From Symbiodinium microadriaticum (taxonomy: Eukaryota > Sar > Dinophyceae > Suessiales > Symbiodiniaceae): DNA of 64,000 nucleotides. The notes beneath the pieces are model-generated. The model worked only from the letters and a program-made list of their open reading frames with translations, had not been told where the DNA came from and did not search any database. The position numbers were made by a program, and so were the translations under genes. Each line of letters opens with the position of its first letter. Position 1 is the first letter of the stretch. The DNA lies in assembly GCA_001939145.1 (NCBI GenBank), contig LSRX01000073.1:616420-680419 (forward strand), written 5' to 3'. This document shows, piece after piece, positions 52,358 through 63,557 of this stretch.

Positions 52358-52540
52358 TACTTAGGGTTTAGGGTTTAGGGTTCAGGGTTTATAGGGTTTA
52401 GGGTTCAAGGTTTAGGGCTTATAGGGTTTAGGGTTTAGGGTTCAAGGTTTAGGGTTTAGGGCTGAGAGCTTAGGGCCTATAGGGTTTAGGGCTCAGGGTT
52501 TAGGGTCTAGGGCTTAGGGTTCAGGGTTTAGGGCTTTACA
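52358..52540 (+). repeat. Telomere-like block, TTTAGGG orientation
   Basis: TTTAGGG, GGGTTTATAGGG and TTCAAGG units. An opposite CCCTAAA block follows at 52752-52895, forming an inverted pair around 200 bases. Confidence 0.88.
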
Positions 52541-52751
52541 CCTCCAACCCAAACCCAAAACACTGCTGCTCTATGGCTCGGCTGATTAAACTAGATAGAA
52601 GCCTCGCAGAATAATCTCCCTGGGTATGCCCAGCCATATTGTAGGTATTCAGGCACCTATGTCAAACTCTGACAAAAGCTTACACCCACAAGCAAAACAT
52701 ACCCCCACCATACACCACCAACAACTGTGACAGAACCATGCAGCGCCCTTC

Positions 52752-52895
52752 GGAAACCCTAAACCCTGAACCCTAAACCCTAGACCCTAAACCCTAAACC
52801 CTGAACCCTAAACCCTAGACCCTAAACCCTGAACCCTAAACCCTATAAACCCTGAGCCCTAAACCCTAAACTCTGAATCCTAAACCCTAAACCCA
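52752..52895 (-). repeat. Telomere-like block, CCCTAAA orientation
   Basis: CCCTAAACCCTGAACCCTAA and CCCTAGACC units in a fairly regular order. Confidence 0.9.
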
Positions 52896-52962
52896 ACATC
52901 ATCGAACTCAGGGGCCCCTGCTGTGAAGCGTGTGGCCGATGCAGAGGCTTGGCAACCTTCAG

Positions 52963-53400
52963 GATTTAGAGTTTAGGATTTAGGGTACCTTTCAGGGTTT
53001 AAGGTTTAGGATTTAGGGTGCATCTCAAGCTGTAAGATCTAGAATTTAGGGTCCTTTGGATTTAAGGTTTAGTATTCACGTTACCTTAATGTTCAGTATT
53101 TAAGGCACTTTGCAGGAATTAAGGTTTAGGGTTTAGGGTACGTACCTTTAAATAATTTAAGGTTTGGGGTTTAGGGTACCCTTAAGCCCTCAACGCTTTC
53201 GCATGTAGGGTAGCTTTCAGGATTTAAGGTTAAGGATTTGAGATACTTTGAAGGGTTTAAGGCTCAGGATTTAGGGTGCTTTCAAGGATTTGGGGCTTAG
53301 TAGCTAAGTTGTATGGCTGTTTGGTAGTGTTAAGGTTTAGGATGTAGGGTTTAGGAATTAGGGCCTTTCAGGACTTAAGGTTTAGAAAGTAGGGTTTATC
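52963..53400 (+). repeat. Diverged higher-order telomere-like array
   Basis: Repeats of about 50-60 bases built from TTTCAGG, TTTAAGG, TTTAGGATTTAGGG and a spacer with TACCTTT. Confidence 0.75.
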
Positions 53401-53945
53401 GGCCGTGGGAGCATTAGAGGGGACTCCGAAAAATGGAAAATTAATAGTCCTGACGGTAAAGTACAGGGGCCCTGGCATTGATCATCCTGAGGCCATGTCC
53501 TAACTTTCTGGGCCCCACTGTATGCTCAAGTAGGCAGTGATTGGGTTCCAAAAGGGTTTATCAGATGTATGGGTCTCTCTGATGTTGCACTGTCTTTTAT
53601 CTTGTGGGCGGTTGGGGGGGGGGGTTGGGAGGCCTATTCCGTCATCCGAAAGAAGCCCTACATGATTTCACAAGTACTGCAGAAATACTTGTTGAGGAGT
53701 GTAAACCCTAAACCCCAAACCATAAACCCTAATCCCTAAACCCTAATCCCTAAACCCTAAGCCCGGGCTTAGGTTCAGGGTGCCAAAGAAGGGTTCAGGG
53801 ACTAAGGTTCAGGGTTTGGGGTGGGCTGTGGATCGAAATCGTTGGGGTCGAACCGACTCGCATGGCAATGCAACAACGAAAGCCTCTGGCAGTGCCACCT
53901 TCCAAGCTTCTCTTTTGCAGCAGTACTGGGTTCTTGTCAAAGGTT

Positions 53946-54068
53946 TACTGTGATTCAACTGAAGTTAATTACCATGGTAAGAATCGGATTCTTTTAATTC
54001 TGGGTTGAATGTGATTCAACTGAAGTTAATTACCCTAATAGGAATCGGATTCTTTTGATTAATGCTTT
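53946..54068 (+). repeat. 61-bp tandem duplication next to a family C left end
   Basis: GATTCAACTGAAGTTAATTA occurs at 53952 and 54013. It follows ACTGGGTTCTTGTCAAAGG (53925), a family C terminus, so it is a rearranged C element. Confidence 0.85.
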
Positions 54069-54319
54069 AATGTGTTTTTGCTTAAGTTGATTATGGGGAT
54101 CAAACCCTAAGGCTCATGGGCCCTCAAACTGAAAGAGTATAGAGAACCCAGGGTCCTAACTAGGAGTTACCGGGCCCTGTTTAGGAGGTTCCTTAGAGCC
54201 TTAAGGAAATAAGGAATCTCGTTTCCGGACGCCTTAACAAGAGCCCCCGAAGGATGGCCCCACTTCAGGCACGAACCCTGAAGCCTAAAACATGAAGCCC
54301 CACAGCCAAGGTAGCAGTG

Positions 54320-54409
54320 TACCCATAAGCTCCTAAGTAGTTCCTTTTTGTGGTTTATATTTCGAATCCTATAATTCCCAAAAAGGAACTACTAAGGAGC
54401 CTATGGGTA
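54320..54409. mobile_element. Family E element (E6)
   Basis: TACCCATAAGCTCCTAAGTA to TACTAAGGAGCCTATGGGTA, perfect termini. On the minus strand an open frame (..AYGYTATLAVGLHVLG..) starts at its ACTACTTAG end, a possible exon at 54250-54337. Confidence 0.88.
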
Positions 54410-55361
54410 GGGTTTAGGGTTGAGGGTCTAGATGGGTCTACACGGTCTAGGTTTCAGGGTTTGGACAACCTGCAGGACCTTCACAACAATCTAGCTATTC
54501 TGCGACAACAGTACAGCCGACGTACCCAACCCCTGTGATCCTTTAACTGGCGGAGTCATGTTCTTGGGCATCCCGGCGTGGAGAGGAGCGCCAGGTGGCA
54601 TCGGAACATCGCCCCTAGCGTGGGTTGCATGCAGCTTATGGTGTAGATCACTGCATACCAAATCATATTTTTCTTTAAGGGCCCTCCAAAATATGATCCC
54701 GGAACCCCACGGCCTACATCCTACAAGCCCTAAACCGTAGCCTCTTTTTCCTTGAACCGGCCTCCAAAATCAGAGCCCGGAAAACAAATTGAAGGAAGAC
54801 GGGCTTCACTCAACCCCAAGACCCAGCATCCATCCCAAACCTTCAACCTGGAAACGGCAATCAATCCCTAAACCTATATCCCCCACATAGGGACCCTCAA
54901 CAACTTAATCAAGGTGCCGGCGACATATAGTATAAAACAATACAGCACAGTACGGTATAGTACGGTATATATTGGTATAATAATACAAACAAGGAGCCCC
55001 AAGAAGGATAATCACTACCAATACTTCAGCTTCTCTGTGAAGAGACCTCTAGGAACATAAGCGTCGGCTTCTGCTCCCAATGTTCAAGTCGAATTTACAG
55101 GAATCTTTGCTCCAGTTATAGTTCAATCATCGACGTGACAGGGTTTTATTGCAGCTATGATACAAAAAAATACACCAAAACGGGGTTCTATTGAGCAAGT
55201 CCCTCAGAGGTAGAAGCCTTGTTCAAAGTCTAGAATCTAGAAGCTCTTATAGGAACCCTTTACATGAATCCTGTCCTAATCAATTGCTAAGGTCACAACT
55301 ACAACAGGGACCTGCTTGGGATGCAAGGTCCAGGAGCCTCTGAACAAGGATAAGCTTAAAC

Positions 55362-55483
55362 GTATCCCTACGGGTCCAAGGGATCCAATAATCAGGTACC
55401 CTGGCTACGGATACGTCGATACGTGTTATCTTGGCTAATGTTTGGATGAGTATGTGACTATTAGGTACTTAGAGCCTTAGGGT
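55362..55483. mobile_element. Family H element (H8)
   Basis: GGGTCCAAGGGATCCAATAA to ACTATTAGGTACTTAGAGCC; the uninterrupted counterpart of the copy at 50569-50690. No gene is supported between 54420 and 56380. Confidence 0.8.
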
Positions 55484-55680
55484 ATGAATTAAGGGGTTAA
55501 ACCCTAAACCCTCAACTTTAGACTTAGGGGTCTGGGGTTTAGGGTTCCCCTTTATGACACCCAGAAGCCTCGATCGTCGACCGTCAGCGGATATTGGAGC
55601 AACCTGCTCCGGTGAGTTTTTGGCTCTATAGAGTTAATTATTATTTGTGTGTCTTTCACAAGGTTGGAGGACTGCCATAC

Positions 55681-55683
55681 TAT

Positions 55684-55714
<31 letters not shown>
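55681..55714. repeat. (GATA)n microsatellite
   Basis: Eight to nine GATA units. Confidence 0.92.
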
Positions 55715-55716
<2 letters not shown>

Positions 55717-56387
55717 TGATTGATTTTTCACAAGGCTTGAGGACTAGCATTTTGCAGCTTTTTTGGGCCATGCTATATAGCTCGGGACAGTGGCGTTGGG
55801 GTTCTTAAGTACGGGTTGAGGTGTGAAGGATACGGGTTCGGGTGATTTGGGGTTTGGGGCTTGCGGGTCTTGGTATTCAATATTTTGGGGTTGAGGGTTT
55901 AGGGTTTAGAGTTTAGGGTTTAGGGCCTTCCCCTAGATTTGGAACACCTTCCTGCACGTTAACTTTGGGAAGGCCGTCACGGGATTCAAGGGGTTTCAAC
56001 AGGTAGGTTGCTACTGGTGCTTAGAAAAGGACCCTCGTTGGTGTGGTGTCCAATGATACCCCAACTTCGAAAGTGCCTAAACCCTATAAACCCTAAACCC
56101 TGAACCCTAAACCCTGAACCCTAAACCCTAAACCCTGAACTCCCCCCTAAACTCATCCAAACTCCCAAATCAAAGCCCCGGAAGGTTGGCCCTAAAGCTC
56201 TAAAGGGTTTAGAGCTTAGGGTTTAGGATTTACAGGGTTTAGGGTTTAGGGTCTAGGATTTAGGGTTTAGGGCTCAGGGGCCTTGAAGCCGGGCTTCCGG
56301 AACTCGACTTGCTCAATCCAACGCCGGCAAAGTGTTTCTAAGCTCAGCAGTCTCACCCGGTGTCAAAGTAGCGGCTCACTAGCTACA

Positions 56388-56543
56388 TTCCCATAGGCTC
56401 CTTATTCGTTCCTTTTTGGGCTTACCTTATGGGATTCCCTAAACCCCTACACCCTAAACCCTAAACCCCTAACCCCTAAACCCAAAACCCAAAACCCTAA
56501 ACCCTGAACCCACAAAAGGACACTACTTAGGTGCCTATGGGTG
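56388..56543. mobile_element. Family E element (E7) with a telomere-like block in its loop
   Basis: TTCCCATAGGCTCCTTATTC on the left, ACTACTTAGGTGCCTATGGG on the right. The centre (56438-56511) is CCCTAAA units that replace the usual loop. Confidence 0.85.
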
Positions 56544-56637
56544 GTGCAAAGTAGGGGGTTCCATGATAAGAATCAGCTTTGGGTTCTCCCAGTGATTAGA
56601 ATTGGGCTTTGGGATATATTGTAGTATACATAATAAC

Positions 56638-56752
56638 ACTAATAACAATATACAAATAATAATGACAATAATAATATACATAATAATAACAATAACAATA
56701 ACAATAACAATAACACTAATAGTAATAATAACAGTAATAATAACATCGGTCG
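56638..56752. repeat. (AATAAC)n-like A-rich microsatellite
   Basis: AATAACAATAAC with AATAATAAT interruptions. Open frames that cross it are low-complexity artefacts. Confidence 0.9.
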
Positions 56753-56858
56753 TTATCCAGGTCACTATCTTAAACCCGGGAAAACGCAACAGCGACCGTT
56801 CAACAAACTTCGAGAAGACATAACCCGAAACCCCCCCAGAGCCCCATAAAATCTTAGG

Positions 56859-56969
56859 ACCCTCAGGGTCCCTGATAGTACCATAAGCCCTGCAAGCTCT
56901 ATAAACAACGCTACAAACAGAATATGAGCACTATAGGGCCTTAACAAGTTAGGACTCTCAGGGTCCCCG
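56859..56969. mobile_element. Palindromic element, family I
   Basis: GACCCTCAGGGTCCCTGATA at the left and GGACTCTCAGGGTCCCCGAG at the right share the word CTCAGGGTCC; arms are partly direct, partly inverted. Confidence 0.5.
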
Positions 56970-56972
56970 AGA

Positions 56973-57047
56973 GCCTATTTCCGAGGTTCGGCAGAGGCCC
57001 GGGATCGGGTCAAGAACGCCCTCGGCAGGTGTCCCGACGAGTTGTGA
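56973..57047 (+). CDS. Candidate short terminal exon, unknown product
   Basis: After CCCGAGAG the plus-strand frame reads AYFRGSAEARDRVKNALGRC and ends in TGA at 57045-57047. It looks like an amphipathic helix. Element A10 begins 44 bases later. The upstream exon was not identified. Confidence 0.3.
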   Translation, partial: AYFRGSAEARDRVKNALGRCPDEL

Positions 57048-57090
57048 ATTCACTTTCTGTTGTTCATGTCATTTCAAACAACGACAAGAG

Positions 57091-57183
57091 AGTAGTTCTC
57101 TAAATGAGGGTCCCTTTTTTAGGTCCCCCAAATAGTAAGAAAAGCCAACCCTAAACAGGGATCCCAATTTAGAGAACTACCCA
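57091..57183. mobile_element. Family A element (A10)
   Basis: GAGTAGTTCTCTAAATGAGG to AATTTAGAGAACTACCCA, complete. Confidence 0.87.
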
Positions 57184-57454
57184 TATAGTTTGTTGTAAAC
57201 ATGTTTATTTGCTGGGGATTAGGCTTCTGGATTCAGGGGCTTTGGGGTTTAGTTACGTAGGTATTCTAATTTCTTCGAAACCCAAACGGTCCCAAGTACC
57301 TATATATGTAGGGTTTCTATGTTTGGAATCCTTATCATGCTTTGGGGACGTATCCCCCATAACAGTGCCCGGGACCCGTTGGGAAATGGCTCGTAGCTTT
57401 TTGAAGGAGCTTTCTGGCGGCTCGCAGGGCCGTCGGATCTGCAAGGCTACCTTT

Positions 57455-57622
57455 TAGGGCTGAGGGTTTAGGGCTTAGGGTTTAGGGCTTAGGGTTTATA
57501 GGGTTTGGGGTTTAGGGCTTAGGGTTTATAGAGTTTCGGGTTTAGGGCTTAGGGCTTATAGGGTTTAGGGTTTAGGGTTTAGGCTTTATAGGGTTTAGGG
57601 TCTAGGTCTTAGGGTAACAACC
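57455..57622 (+). repeat. Telomere-like higher-order array
   Basis: Units of about 42 bases: GGGCTTAGGGTTTATAGGGT followed by TTTGGGGTTTA, repeated about four times. Confidence 0.88.
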
Positions 57623-57727
57623 CATTCCCCTTTTCTTTAAGGTTAACTACATTTCTATATAACGATCCTCATCATGCAGCTAAGAACATTAAAACAAGGG
57701 GGTAGGGTATGACTCACCCTCTAGCTG

Positions 57728-57755
57728 TTTTTTTTTTTTTGGGGGGGGGGGGTGG
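57728..57755. repeat. Poly-T then poly-G tract
   Basis: About 14 T directly followed by 10 or more G, a likely site of assembly error. Another G run lies at 58010-58018. Confidence 0.9.
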
Positions 57756-58404
57756 GGGCATCCCTCCGGATTTCGATATGTAGGAATACTGGTGAGTTTA
57801 AGGCGTTAGGAAACCCCCAACAAAAACTTATAGGATCTGGCTTTCAGGGCTTTTGGGGGACTCAAACTTCCGGGTGCTGGGGCTGTATGGGCTTCGGTTT
57901 AGCGTTTAGGCTTTAGGGGGTTTAGGGAAGTTGGTCAGTCCCGCGGATGTACCATGAAGTTGACTAACCCCTCCCCTAAACCCCAAAACCCTTCAAGAGG
58001 ACAGATGGGGGGGGGGGGCGAATGCTTAACCCGAAATCCCGTCAGTTCAAAATCCCAAACTCTAAAAAACCCCCGAACCCATAAAAAAGTCCAAAGCCCA
58101 ACACCCTAAATCAAAGCAGGTCCATAACCCGAAACCCTAGACCTTAAACCCCAAAAGAGCCAAGGAACAGGAGGGCCTGGCGAGTGATACCTGTGGCTTG
58201 AAGATTAAGTCTTGGAGAAGTCTTGCATTTAGGGTTTAGGGTTTAAGGCTTAGGCAATTATGCATTAAGTCTTTTGGGGTCTAGGGCTTCAAGGCTCAAG
58301 CCTGAAATCTTGACATGTGGACTGCATTGCCACCTCTGAGCAGCGTGGGGAGCCAGGGGCGGGGGCACACTGAAACACGATAGTTTCCCTGCATGGCCGT
58401 AACC

Positions 58405-58518
58405 TGAAACTACCATAACCTACTTGATTGTAGGTTATGATTGCGCACCCTAATTAACTTTTTAATTATGGAATTTAGAAGTACCCTACAAAAAGGTAGG
58501 TTTTGGTAGTTCAAGGAG
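58405..58518. mobile_element. Palindromic element, family O
   Basis: GAAACTACCATAACCTACTT on the left pairs with AAGGTAGGTTTTGGTAGTTC on the right. Confidence 0.8.
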
Positions 58519-58819
58519 CTTAATGCATGCACTAAAGCTTGTTCCAAGTGCTCAGGTACGTTCGCATTACACGCAGCCCATGGCGTTCGGATTGCATGGA
58601 TCATGTGCGTTCATGGCGACACACTCCAAGATCTGAGGCTTATAAAGGTCAGAGCTGTCAGAGCATGAGCGCCTACAACCGAAATTCTGAGCCCTACCTA
58701 ACACATCAAAGCCACACCGTAGATCCTGTAGCGCCAAAGGCTAAACCCAAAACCCGAGATCTCAAACCCTGACCCCTAAATCCCAGTAGTGTCCCACGTG
58801 GTCACACCCGGAACACAAC

Positions 58820-58886
58820 CTAAATCCTAAACCCTAAACCCCTAAACCCTTAAACCCTAAACCCCTAAACCTAAACCCCTAAACCA
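58820..58886 (-). repeat. Telomere-like block
   Basis: CCCTAAA and CCCCTAAA units just downstream of the minus-strand gene at 58990-59326. Confidence 0.88.
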
Positions 58887-58989
58887 GCTCTGGGGTCCGA
58901 GACGAGTTGCCGGACTTGGGGTCGGGGGGTCTCCAGACTCCACCTAGCTCTGCCGGACCTGGGGTCGGTGGGACTCCACCTGGTAAGCC

Positions 58990-59326
58990 TCATGTGAGGC
59001 ACAATCCAACAAACAGTGCTCCTTGCAGGCTGCTCTCACTCGAAGACCTTGTAGCTCGCCGCTTTCTGTTGCCTTTCGGCCGAGTCGCAGCAGCATTGCC
59101 TGTGGCCCCAGAGCTCGCACTAGCTGCCTCGCCTGTGGCCGCATCGGCTGTGGCCCCAGAGCTGGGAGCAGGCGCCTCCTAGGCCTGTGCCCGGCGCAAA
59201 CGGCTGTTTGCAAGATGGCAACTCCGAGGCTGGCTGACGAAGTGGGACTCTGTACCTCTTGGAGGACCTCACCCTTGTGACGATCTGCGAGAGCTGGCCC
59301 CATTCCTGGGCTCGCGGAATCCACAT
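58990..59326 (-). CDS. Two-exon gene, 80-residue product, serine/alanine-rich with a basic cluster
   Basis: Minus-strand exon 59326-59273 starts with ATG (MWIPRAQEWGQLSQIVTR) after an in-frame TAG, and ends AGG|GTGAGG. The 94-bp intron ends AGGCCTAG, and exon 59178-58990 runs to TGA. The junction is phase 0. The second exon contains two copies of a short alanine/serine repeat (SSGATADAATGEAAS and SSGATGN..) followed by a basic stretch KGNRKRRATR that resembles a nuclear localisation signal, which is inference. A longer unspliced frame of 139 codons exists on the same strand, and a 91-codon frame on the plus strand. I prefer the spliced model because of its initiation context, donor and composition. 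Confidence 0.5.
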
Positions 59327-59753
59327 GGCGAGGAGCTATGCCCTTGCCGCAAAAACCTCTCAAGGCCTAACCTACCCTAAACCCTAAACCCTAAATCGTA
59401 GCGCCTAAAGTTTCGGAGTTTAGAGTTTTGCCTGGATTGTAATGCATCGCTGTAGATGCCGCTACAGCCGCTAAAGTCTGTGAGCAGCTTCCCCAAAGAG
59501 TCCTAGGTACTGTTACGGGGGATACTTCCAAAAAGCACAGTATTAATCACGACAACAGCAACCCTTACATTCTAGTACATATCGGTATGTAAGACTCATT
59601 TACAGGGACCCTATTTTAAACCCTATAGAGCCTTAAGGGAACCCATAAAGGTATATAAGCAGGACCCTATGGGTTCCTATCATGGCGCCTGAAGCCTTGC
59701 CCCACCCAATACTAAATCCCAAGCGCTCTCCTGAATAACAAGGGGGTTTCTGT

Positions 59754-59910
59754 TTAGGGTTTAGGCTTTAGGGCTTTAGGGCTTTAGGGCGTAGGGTTTA
59801 GGCTTTACGGCTTTAGGCTTTAGGGTGTAGGGTTTTTAGGCTTTACGGCTTTAGGCTTGAGGGTGCAGGGTTTAGGGCTTTAGGGTTTATAGGGTTTAGG
59901 GTTTAGGATA
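59754..59910 (+). repeat. Telomere-like block with TTTAGGGC and TTTACGGC units
   Basis: Irregular 7- to 9-base units. The interval 59400-59750 holds a family L repeat (59494-59578) and no gene. Confidence 0.82.
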
Positions 59911-60746
59911 ACCTTCGTTCCTGTTGCTCCAGTCTTTACAAGGGAACCCTAAAAGGAAAAGGGCAAAGGGGTACTACTGGGAACTAGTTTACACCCACTT
60001 TGCTAGTCAACCCGACAGGGCTCAGAAACCACAGGTCCCACGTGGTCCCAGCACTAGGGTTCAGCGGTTTTGGGTTTAGGGTTTCCGATCCAAACCCCTG
60101 TTCGGGATGTGTATCTTATTCCAAGAACCTCGAGCGCATCAACAGCAATGCCAACCCAAGGACGCACACCGGAGTTATGCTAAGGAAGGATTAACACAAT
60201 CCTAAACCCTAAACCCCAAAGCTTAAACCGTTCTTAATTCTATGATGTTTAGAGCGGGATTTGCGCCCGGGGTGTAGCCAAGTTTTGCTAGCTGTCAGTG
60301 AAGGCATATCAACAGCGGAGTCTCTGAGGCCGCCGCGTAAAAAAGAAAGAAGTGCGCAAAGCAACGAAGTACCTGACCTCAGGGAGCAACCCTAAATCTA
60401 TTTTCAGGTGGGGTAGTTACCGTTATAGGAGCCTTATAGAAGGTCTATATACCTTATAGAAGCCCTGTCTACCCTAAACTCCCCACCTGTAGTTTCCTTT
60501 AACTAAACCCTAAACCGCTGAAGGGTCGAAACTACAATACAGGCGCCTTCCTATAGGATGCCTTCCAGCCTAGGTTTAGAAAGGGCTCTCGTTCTGGTAT
60601 GGGCTACCTTTGTAAAACCCTAAAACCCTAAACCCTAAACCCCGAAAGCCTAAAACCTTGTATAAGGAACCGAAGACTTCAACAAGGGCAAAAAGGGCCC
60701 ACTAGGAGACTTGGTAGTCAATGAAACTGTTTTTTTTTTTTTTTTT

Positions 60747-60747
60747 N
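60747..60747. other. Ambiguous base N after a poly-T run
   Basis: Single N following about 17 T. The stretch 59911-60900 otherwise holds telomere-like words at 60205-60225 and 60615-60645 and no supported gene. Confidence 0.99.
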
Positions 60748-60917
60748 ATATTTCGGCCCCTACAGTAGAGGTTTCGGGGGTGGGGGCCTAAGGGTTTAGG
60801 GGTTGAGCTGGACGGCTTAGGGCTTACTTGGACCCTAAATAACCTACCCTCATAACAAGGAACACTAAAACCCTAAACCCTAAACTAAAAGGTAGGTTCT
60901 TTATCTTGAGTGTCCAG

Positions 60918-61147
60918 GGAGGGTTTGGCGTCGAGGGTTTGGGTTCGTTTCCAGGAGGGGCCAGGCAGGCAAGAATCTGGGTTTTGTTAAGGGTTTAGGG
61001 GTTTAGGGTTGGGATTTGAATTTTAAGTTACTTTAATGTGGATCTAATATGGCTTCCTTTTTATTGTAACTTAAAGTAAGTCCCCGAACAAGAACCCAGG
61101 AACGCCCGGGGAGGAACACCACAAGACTACAAGTCGGAAAAAGTTGA
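60918..61147 (+). CDS. Two-exon gene end spliced at element C6, unknown product
   Basis: Exon 60918-60980 follows TGTCCAG, encodes 21 residues (..FPGGARQARIW) and ends TGG|GTTTTG. The intron 60981-61099 is element C6 including a telomere-like block, ending AACCCAG. The second exon reads ERPGRNTTRLQVGKS and ends in TGA at 61145-61147. The junction is phase 0. The first exon is glycine rich and its DNA resembles degenerate telomere-like sequence, which weakens the case. Confidence 0.4.
60976..61099. mobile_element. Family C element (C6) with a telomere-like block near its left end
   Basis: TCTGGGTTTTGTTAAGGG is followed by TTTAGGGGTTTAGGGTTGGG (60994-61013) and then the normal continuation ATTTGAATTTTAAGTTAC; the right end is CGAACAAGAACCCAG. 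Confidence 0.85.
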
Positions 61148-61408
61148 CACTGTAGGATGAAGGCGCCATAAGGTCACTGACAATTCTGAAACACCCAATC
61201 CCCTGCCAAAATCCATCGGCACACGCGCCGTAACCCGAACAAAACGGTGCGCAGCCCTGTCTTTATGGAGTTGAGAAGCTTTTCTGATGGTATTACATCG
61301 CTTTTGCTATTGGGCTGAGGTTAGGGGGACTTCATGCAGCGGTTCGAATGGGAAAACCGCGTCCCTGAAGGACGTAAGAAAATGGGATTTCTGGGTATAG
61401 TAATTATA

Positions 61409-61523
61409 GCCCAGAGGCTCCGCACATAGTACCATTATGGAATTAGGTCCCTAAAACCTTAATAAGGCTAGTCGTTTGGGACCTAAAAATGCCATAATGG
61501 TACTATATGTGGAGCCTCTGGGT
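61409..61523. mobile_element. Family G element (G4)
   Basis: AGCCCAGAGGCTCCGCACAT to ATATGTGGAGCCTCTGGGTA, inner arms CCATTATGGAATTAGG and GCCATAATGGT. A possible exon precedes it (about 61330-61373, ending at GGAC|GTAAGAAA). Confidence 0.85.
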
Positions 61524-62279
61524 AGTGTAGCATAATGTTCTACAGGCACTAAAACGTGGTGAACTATCGGCAATTCCTGTCACCTCTATAGCGGGGAGAC
61601 TAACTACGGTACCCTGGAAAGCAGGAACTTCCCGTCCCAAGCCCCATCTGAAACTCCAGAAAGCAGCAAAGCAGACACCGAAACCAAAACACCGGCGAAC
61701 TTGCCACCGTACATTCTAAGACACCTGCAACGACCAAAATCCCTGACATCAAAGACCAAAAAGAGAACCGTTAGAGACACCTCAAGGGTCCAAGCACCTA
61801 AGAATCCTTTAAGAGTTTAGGTTTAGGGTTCCTTTGATGGTTCTATATGCCTCCTTTAAGGGTCCAAGTAGCTGATAATCATGATGTACCCTCCCAAATA
61901 TTGACCTGGACAGCTACTATTGCTATCTGTACGCAAAGTACGGCCCTAAATACCTTTGAATTGGGTCCTTTGGACCCTTAGGGACAGTAGAACCGTAAAC
62001 TCCACACCGAAGAACACCGTTGAAGCCCATGTACCTGTACAGTAGGTTCCGTGCTTCTGTGTACTGGAAGATATGACTTTAACCTTTAAGTAAATTAAGT
62101 TTTAGGGCTTTTTTCTTCCTAGTTATGCCTGTAACTTGTAGTTAGACTAGGATGCAAGAAGCAGGAACCCACTGCAGAGATACCGGGCTTATGGTCCGAG
62201 ACATCGGCCTGCAAAGCGCCACCCGGGACGCCGGCCCCGGGGGGAAGGCGCTGAGCCAAACGCCGGCGACCGGAACACG

Positions 62280-62392
62280 TAGGGTTTAGGGTTTTAGGGT
62301 TTAGGGTTTTAGGGTTTTAGGGTTTTAGAGTTTAGGGTTTTAGGGTTTTAGGGTTTTAGAGTTTAGGGTTTTAGGGTTTAGGGTTTAGGGCT
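62280..62392 (+). repeat. Telomere-like array with alternating TTTAGGG and TTTTAGGG units
   Basis: Regular alternation with occasional TTTTAGAG. The stretch 61530-62279 holds a family H copy near 61858-61985 and no supported gene. Confidence 0.92.
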
Positions 62393-62591
62393 GAAAGCAC
62401 TTTGAATGCTGGTTTAGGGTTTAGGCATCGCAGACCTGAATCCCAAGCCCTATAAGCCGAGAAACCTACGACGGCACATCCTGCAGAATCACCAATAAAG
62501 TTCTTTAGGGAATTGGGGTTAGATGCTCTGGTCTGAGGCGCTTGGGTTTGGTATGCCGGGTCTGGGTTTGGAAACTCTGCTTTAGGGGCGC

Positions 62592-62592
62592 C

Positions 62593-62654
<62 letters not shown>

Positions 62655-62655
62655 T
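62592..62655. repeat. (TA)n then (TC)n microsatellite
   Basis: About 14 TA units followed by CTCTCT. Confidence 0.93.
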
Positions 62656-62785
62656 TGTTGGTACGTATGTACGTATGTATGTAATATGTGTATGCAGGTA
62701 CGTGTGTACTTAGGTAGCTAAGGATGTATGCATATGCTTATCCCGAATCTGGCTATGGCTTTGTAGAGCTCGTGCGGTTTCGAGT

Positions 62786-62850
62786 TTGGGGGCCCTAAAC
62801 CCTGAACCCTAAACCCCTAAACCCTACACCCCTAAGCCCTAAACCCTAAA
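62786..62850 (-). repeat. Telomere-like block
   Basis: CCCTAAA and CCCTACACC units. A short one also lies at 63113-63155. Confidence 0.85.
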
Positions 62851-63403
62851 GAGTTTGGGGGTTGTAACATGAAGGGTCGGGGGACTCCAGTTGTAGCCCG
62901 GGTTGGGGTTGTGGGTGTCGGGTATCTAGTGCCTTAGACAACCTACCTTTTTTAGGGTTTAGGGTTTAGTGCTTTGGGCGTTTAGAGTAAACCTGAACCT
63001 TAGACAACCTACCTGTTTAGGGTTTCGTACTCTGCTTTCCTTACATGGAACCCTGATTTTGTTGGGGCCCACATTCCGAACGTAGTCAAAGGCTTGCCGA
63101 TGACAAACACAACCCTGAACCCTAAACCCTAAACCATGAACCCTAAACCTAAGCCCCAAAACTATAAACTCGCACGACAAAGTACATGCACCCTGTGTCT
63201 CCGACCGGGCATACTGAGGTTTGTGCAAAACCTATGAGTTTAGGGCTAAAGCTTTGTTTCTTCATGCGGGGATGACTGCCGAAATTCGCAAGCCAGGAGA
63301 CAGAGTAAGGCTTTGTACTTGAACGGTGGAGGGCTTATGGCTTCGGTTTAGGCTTCATGGGCCTAGGGTTCTCGGACCTTAGCAGTTCAAGGCTCAGGAT
63401 CCC

Positions 63404-63557
63404 TAGCCCCTAAACCCTGATCCCTAAACCCTGATCCCTAAACCCTAATCCCTAAACCCTAATCCCTAAACCCTGATCCCTAAACCCTGATCCCTAAACC
63501 CTAATCCCTAAACCCTAAACCCTAATCCCTAAACCCTAATCCCTAAACCCTAAACCT
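63404..63557 (-). repeat. 14-bp higher-order telomere-like array
   Basis: About eleven copies of CCCTAAACCCTAAT or CCCTAAACCCTGAT, so a dimer of the telomere unit with one changed half has been amplified. The end of the window (63560-64000) holds an 85-codon plus-strand frame (63589-63846) with no other support. Confidence 0.93.

Noticed and set aside
56535-56823. ORFs rich in Ile, Val and Thr resembling membrane segments
   Set aside because: They translate an AATAAC-type microsatellite.
58944-59363. 139-codon minus-strand ORF
   Set aside because: A spliced model in another frame starts with ATG, has a GTGAGG donor and gives a typical low-complexity plus basic-cluster protein. The long ORF may only reflect GC-rich composition.
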